A stretch of 64,000 bases of DNA from CAZEVY01 sp964515555 (GTDB lineage Bacteria > Acidobacteriota > Terriglobia > Bryobacterales > Bryobacteraceae). Within the stretch, counting starts at the first letter, position 1. Each line of letters begins with the position of its first letter. The stretch lies in the NCBI GenBank assembly GCA_964515555.1, contig CAZEVY010000007.1, positions 38,388-102,387 of the forward strand. Direction: 5' to 3'. Below, piece by piece: positions 60,793 through 64,000 of the stretch. Below the pieces are notes generated by a model. It made no database searches. It worked only from the letters and a program-made list of their open reading frames with translations, and was not told where the DNA came from. Both the position numbers and the translations under genes were made by a program.

Positions 60793-61857
60793 TTACGGCT
60801 CGCGCCGCCGAACGAGAGTGGCGGCGCCCGAAGTGAGACTCGATACCCGCCCCAGGCGCGATGTCCACCAGCTCACCGCAAGTCCTCCCGGCTTGGGCTC
60901 CAGCTCGACCGCGCCGCTCGCGCCGCCGTTTCCAGTCCAAGCGAAGCGGGACTCGCCAGCGCGGCCCTCGAACTGAAAGGACACCTCGGGAGAGATGGGT
61001 TTATCGGCCACGCGATAGCGTCCCCGGTAGCGTCCCTGGAGGCGGCCCTGGTGCTCGGCGACGGTCAGCTCGATGAAGCTGGGCGGATAGAGGTCGCTGG
61101 CCACGGCCGCCGCGGTCGGGATGTAGATCCACGTGCCGGCCAGACCGGATACCGCCGCCGCGGGCGAGGGCGGTCCTTCCTCGACCTTCAGCCTTTCGGG
61201 AGGCGGCTGCGGCACGTGCTTGACGGGCGGGACAGGCTCCGGCGCGACTGGCGCAGGCGGGTCGGCGGCGCGGCCCCGCGAGCGCGCCAGTTGCTCCACG
61301 GCGGCGTCGCGCTCTCCCTGCAAGCGCTCGATCATGCGGCGCAGGTCGCGCGTCTGCTCGACCAGCGTAATGGCTCCGCCGGCCCGGCTCCCGCGCGAGG
61401 GCTGCGCTTCAGCGGGCTTGGCTGCCTTCGGCGCGTCGATCGCCGCCGTGCGGCTCGCGGGATGACCTGCGGCCGGTTGCACCTCGTCGAAGAACCACCA
61501 CAACCCGCCGATTCCGGCGAAGGCGGCGACGCCCCACACCGCGTTGCGGCGCACAGCGTCGCGCCAGCCGGATGGCTCGCGCTCTATCATCGGCGGCCTC
61601 GTTTCGCGCGACTGTCCGCGAGCCAGCGATGCGTCGTACTCGCGGCGACGGTCCGGGTCGTTCAGTGTCGCGAAGATCGAGTTGACGCGCTTCATCTGCG
61701 ACTCGGCCAGCGCGCGCAAGGCCGCGTCCTGAATCTGGTCGGGATGCAGAAGGCGGGCCAGATTCTTGTGCGCCTGCCGAAGTTCCTCGGACGTAGCGGC
61801 CGGGGAAAGCCCGAACTCCTCGTAATGGTCCACGGACTGCCCACACTCGTAACACAA
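60793..61857 (-). CDS. Membrane-anchored J-domain protein
   Basis: A 354-residue protein starting at TTG 61857. A Cys pair (MCYECGQ) is followed by a J domain (10-80) with the HPD tripeptide intact (NLARLLHPDQIQDAALRALA; NSIFATLNDPDRRREYDASL). A helix (AVRRNAVWGVAAFAGIGGLW) at about 105-125 anchors it, then Pro-rich and coiled segments and a C-terminal beta domain (AAAVSGLAGTWIYIPTA ... ISPEVSFQFEGRAGESRFAW). It would stimulate a DnaK-type chaperone from the membrane. Client and outer-domain role are unknown. Confidence 0.82.
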   Translation of the reverse strand: MCYECGQSVDHYEEFGLSPAATSEELRQAHKNLARLLHPDQIQDAALRALAESQMKRVNSIFATLNDPDRRREYDASLARGQSRETRPPMIEREPSGWRDAVRRNAVWGVAAFAGIGGLWWFFDEVQPAAGHPASRTAAIDAPKAAKPAEAQPSRGSRAGGAITLVEQTRDLRRMIERLQGERDAAVEQLARSRGRAADPPAPVAPEPVPPVKHVPQPPPERLKVEEGPPSPAAAVSGLAGTWIYIPTAAAVASDLYPPSFIELTVAEHQGRLQGRYRGRYRVADKPISPEVSFQFEGRAGESRFAWTGNGGASGAVELEPKPGGLAVSWWTSRLGRVSSLTSGAATLVRRREP

Positions 61858-61896
61858 TGAGCGGGCCGGGCGAAATCGCCCGCTCGCCGCGCGGGT

Positions 61897-62793
61897 CTAT
61901 CGCGCGTCCGGCGGCATGAGCAGCGTCACGGCGTCCGGCACGATCTCGACGGTCGCCGGGGCGCCGCCTACCACCTCGCCGTCGACCTGCAGGGGCGGCG
62001 TCCCGTCGATTTCGACGCGCCTGGTCCGGAGGACCGTCGCGCCGCGCACGTCCTCGAGACCGCCCGCGGCGACGGCGGCGAGGTAGCGGAGATACCGCGC
62101 CGCGCGATCGCCCTCGAAGACCACCAGCTCGAAGCAGTCGCTGAGCAGCGACGCCCCGCGCGCGATCTCCAGGTCGCCGCCGTAGTTGCGCACACGGCTC
62201 GCCAGTGCGAACCCCGCCCGCATCTCCCGGCCATCGGCGCGCACGAGGAACTGCGGAACGCGATTCCCGATCTGCGCGAAACCCGCCAGCCAGTATGCGA
62301 GCTTGCCGGCCCGCCGCTTGAGATTGAGGTTCACACTCGATGCGATGCGCGCGTCGAGGCCGGCGCCGGCCATCAACAGAAAATGCCGCGAAACTCCGCC
62401 GGCCTGGAGCACTCCGGCCGCGATGCGGCGCGGGGTCCACCCGCTCAAGCCGCTCGCAACGGATTCGAGACCGCGCGGCAGGCCGAGTTCGCGGCCCAAC
62501 ACATTGGCGGTGCCCGCGGGCAGCGCAGCCAGCGGGACGCCGCTTCCCACGATGCCGTTGAGCACCTCGTTGACGGTGCCGTCGCCGCCGGCGGCGATCA
62601 CCAGGTCGGCGCCCGAAGCCGCCGCGGCGCGAGCGATCCCTGTCGCCTCGCCCGGTCGAGAGGTCGGCGCGGGCGCGACCACGTGTCCGCAACGGCGCAG
62701 TATCTCGATGACGCGATCGACGCGCCGCGCGCCATTGCGCTGGAGGCTGCCGGCGTTGGGGTTGTAAATCAGGCGGGCGTCGCGAAAGGTCAG
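61897..62793 (-). CDS. Diacylglycerol kinase catalytic-domain protein with probable CTG start
   Basis: A 298-residue protein of the DAGK/YegS/sphingosine-kinase family with the nucleotide motif VIAAGGDGTVNEVLNGI and LAALPAGTANVLGREL. It also has the C-terminal acidic GTPPLQVDGEVVGG. A canonical start (GTG 62682) would remove the conserved first strand LIYNPNAG. The frame is open upstream to a TGA and contains no ATG, GTG or TTG. CTG 62793 has a GGAG 8 bases ahead and gives the family's usual length, so I favour CTG. It likely phosphorylates a lipid; it is divergent from ligA. Confidence 0.82.
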   Translation of the reverse strand: MTFRDARLIYNPNAGSLQRNGARRVDRVIEILRRCGHVVAPAPTSRPGEATGIARAAAASGADLVIAAGGDGTVNEVLNGIVGSGVPLAALPAGTANVLGRELGLPRGLESVASGLSGWTPRRIAAGVLQAGGVSRHFLLMAGAGLDARIASSVNLNLKRRAGKLAYWLAGFAQIGNRVPQFLVRADGREMRAGFALASRVRNYGGDLEIARGASLLSDCFELVVFEGDRAARYLRYLAAVAAGGLEDVRGATVLRTRRVEIDGTPPLQVDGEVVGGAPATVEIVPDAVTLLMPPDAR

Positions 62794-62825
62794 GCCGGGT
62801 GCTCCACTACTATCATAGGAACTTC

Positions 62826-64000
62826 ATGCCGCAGGACGCCCGGCGCGAGGTCAAGAAGCTGCGCGACGAGATTCGCCGGCACGAGCATCTCTACTACGTG
62901 CTCGACCGGCCCGAGATCGGCGACGCCGAGTACGACGCCATGATGCGCCGCCTTGCCGAACTGGAGCGCGCGCATCCCGAGCTGCTCACCTCCGATTCGC
63001 CGACCCAGCGCGTCGGCGGCGCGCCGCGCCAGGGCTTTGTCGAGGCCAGGCACAGCTCGGCGATGCTGAGCCTCGACAACGCGCTCGACGAAGGCGAGTT
63101 CCGCGATTTCGACCGGCGCGTGCGCGAGCTGCTGGCCGACGCGCCCTACCGGTATGTCGCCGAGCTGAAGCTGGACGGGCTCTCGATGGCGGTTCGCTAC
63201 CGCGGAGGCTCGCTGGACATCGCGATCACCCGCGGCGACGGAGCGACGGGCGAGGACGTCACCGCCAATGCGCGCACCATCCGGTCGCTGCCGCTGTCAG
63301 TGGCCGGTGCGGACGCCTTCGAAGTGCGCGGGGAAGTGGTCATGCCGGCGCGCGCCTTCGAGCGCCTCAACGCCGAGCGCGAGGCGCAGGAGCTGCCGCG
63401 CTACGCCAATCCGCGCAACTCCGCGGCCGGGTCGCTGCGCGTGCTCGACCCATCGGTAACCGCGTCGCGGCAGCTCGATTTCTACGCGTACCTGCTGCTG
63501 GCCGGCGACGGGCGGCCGATGCTCGCCAGCCACTGGGAGTCGCTGGCGCGATTGGATTCGATGGGCTTTAAGGTGAATCCGAATCGCGCCCTGTGCGAGG
63601 ACGCTGCGGAGATCTGGCGCTTCGTCGCCGACTGGGAAGCGCGGCGCGAGAGCCTGCCCTACGAGATCGACGGCGTGGTGGTGAAGGTGGACTCCGTCCC
63701 GCAACAGGACGCGCTTGGCTGGACGGCGAAGGCGCCGCGCTGGGCCATCGCGGTGAAGTACGCCGCGCGGCAGGCCGAAACGGTCGTCGAGAGCATCGGC
63801 GTCGGCGTGGGACGCACGGGCGCGCTCACGCCGGTGGCGTTTCTGCGGCCCGTGTTGGTGGGCGGCGTGACGGTGTCGCGTTCGACGCTCCACAACGCCG
63901 ACGAGATCGAGCGGCTGGGCGTGGCCGCGGGCGACACGGTGGTCGTCGAGCGCAGCGGCGACGTCATTCCCAAGGTCGTGCGGGTGGTGAAACAGGGCGA
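62826..64000 (+). CDS. ligA: NAD-dependent DNA ligase (3' end outside the window)
   Basis: The first 391 codons of a LigA, about 58% of the usual 670. The Ia domain (HEHLYYVLDRPEIGDAEYDA) is followed by the adenylation domain with catalytic Lys115 (AELKLDGLSMAVRYRGG), RGDGATGEDVTANART, EVRGEVVMP, SAAGSLRVLD and the start of the OB domain (GRTGALTPVAFLRPVLVGGV). It seals nicks using NAD+. The start ATG 62826 is 33 bp from the divergent DAGK start. The frame is open at the window edge. Confidence 0.96.
   Translation, partial: MPQDARREVKKLRDEIRRHEHLYYVLDRPEIGDAEYDAMMRRLAELERAHPELLTSDSPTQRVGGAPRQGFVEARHSSAMLSLDNALDEGEFRDFDRRVRELLADAPYRYVAELKLDGLSMAVRYRGGSLDIAITRGDGATGEDVTANARTIRSLPLSVAGADAFEVRGEVVMPARAFERLNAEREAQELPRYANPRNSAAGSLRVLDPSVTASRQLDFYAYLLLAGDGRPMLASHWESLARLDSMGFKVNPNRALCEDAAEIWRFVADWEARRESLPYEIDGVVVKVDSVPQQDALGWTAKAPRWAIAVKYAARQAETVVESIGVGVGRTGALTPVAFLRPVLVGGVTVSRSTLHNADEIERLGVAAGDTVVVERSGDVIPKVVRVVKQG

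Overview
The window is about 67% G+C and reads as one chromosome stretch of a free-living, probably Gram-negative bacterium. The style points to Acidobacteriota, Bryobacterales/Solibacter-like: cytochrome c fused to LamG, PQQ dehydrogenase, a Ser/Thr kinase carrying a TolB-type propeller, many alkaline-phosphatase-superfamily 'sulfatases', GTG/TTG starts and long runs of genes overlapping by 1-11 bp. The taxonomic placement is inference from gene content. I saw no tRNA, rRNA, CRISPR array, transposase or phage gene, and no clear Rho-independent terminator. No gene-free stretch exceeds about 300 bases.

Layout. 1-1258: start of a sodium/solute symporter (leaving the window), a TPR protein and a VapBC-type toxin-antitoxin pair with its own palindromic operator. 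1275-2574: a secreted lectin-like protein divergent from a response regulator. 2656-9653 (minus): folC, a small alkaline-phosphatase-fold enzyme, a LamG protein split by a seven-bladed propeller, a PQQ dehydrogenase and a di-haem cytochrome c-LamG fusion. 9826-11323: an ECF sigma / zinc anti-sigma / exported protein operon. 11423-23024: a complete-looking type II secretion (pseudopilus) locus in the order E F G H I J K L M, then a perfect parS-like palindrome, then a C/PilP-like gene, a small exported protein and the secretin D. The secretin is split by a 100-N assembly gap that is almost certainly artificial.

23212-35078 (minus): ten tightly packed genes from cysS through a cystathionine-synthase-type PLP enzyme to a glycan assembly set (FAD enzyme, two GT4, sugar epimerase, GT39 membrane transferase, Gfo/Idh oxidoreductase, GT2, methyltransferase). 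35201-36107: a TPR protein ending in a haem c motif and a 56-residue exported peptide. 36167-40686: MFS transporter, acpP-fabF and etfBA. 40715-46468: receptor-like kinase, then (minus) a GT39-like membrane protein, a LacD-type aldolase and an exported 2-hydroxyacid dehydrogenase. 46480-47973: a true Cys-type sulfatase. 47992-52276 (minus): permease, aldehyde dehydrogenase and glutamine-synthetase-like ligase, resembling the gamma-glutamylated amine catabolic route.

52326-56661: two tandem paralogous membrane enzymes with a 7-TM region plus phosphatase/sulfatase fold. They share a perfect 131-bp repeat over their translation starts although the rest has diverged. 56717-64000: fused anthranilate synthase trpEG, a Cys-rich membrane protein, a 35-residue membrane peptide, hpnE, a J-domain protein, a diacylglycerol-kinase-family enzyme that appears to start at CTG, and the first two-thirds of ligA, which runs off the end.

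The observations most worth a second look are the parS-like site inside the secretion locus, the 131-bp repeat, the collapsible gspD gap, the split LamG/propeller protein, the exported dehydrogenase, and an 18-bp intergenic repeat found three times.
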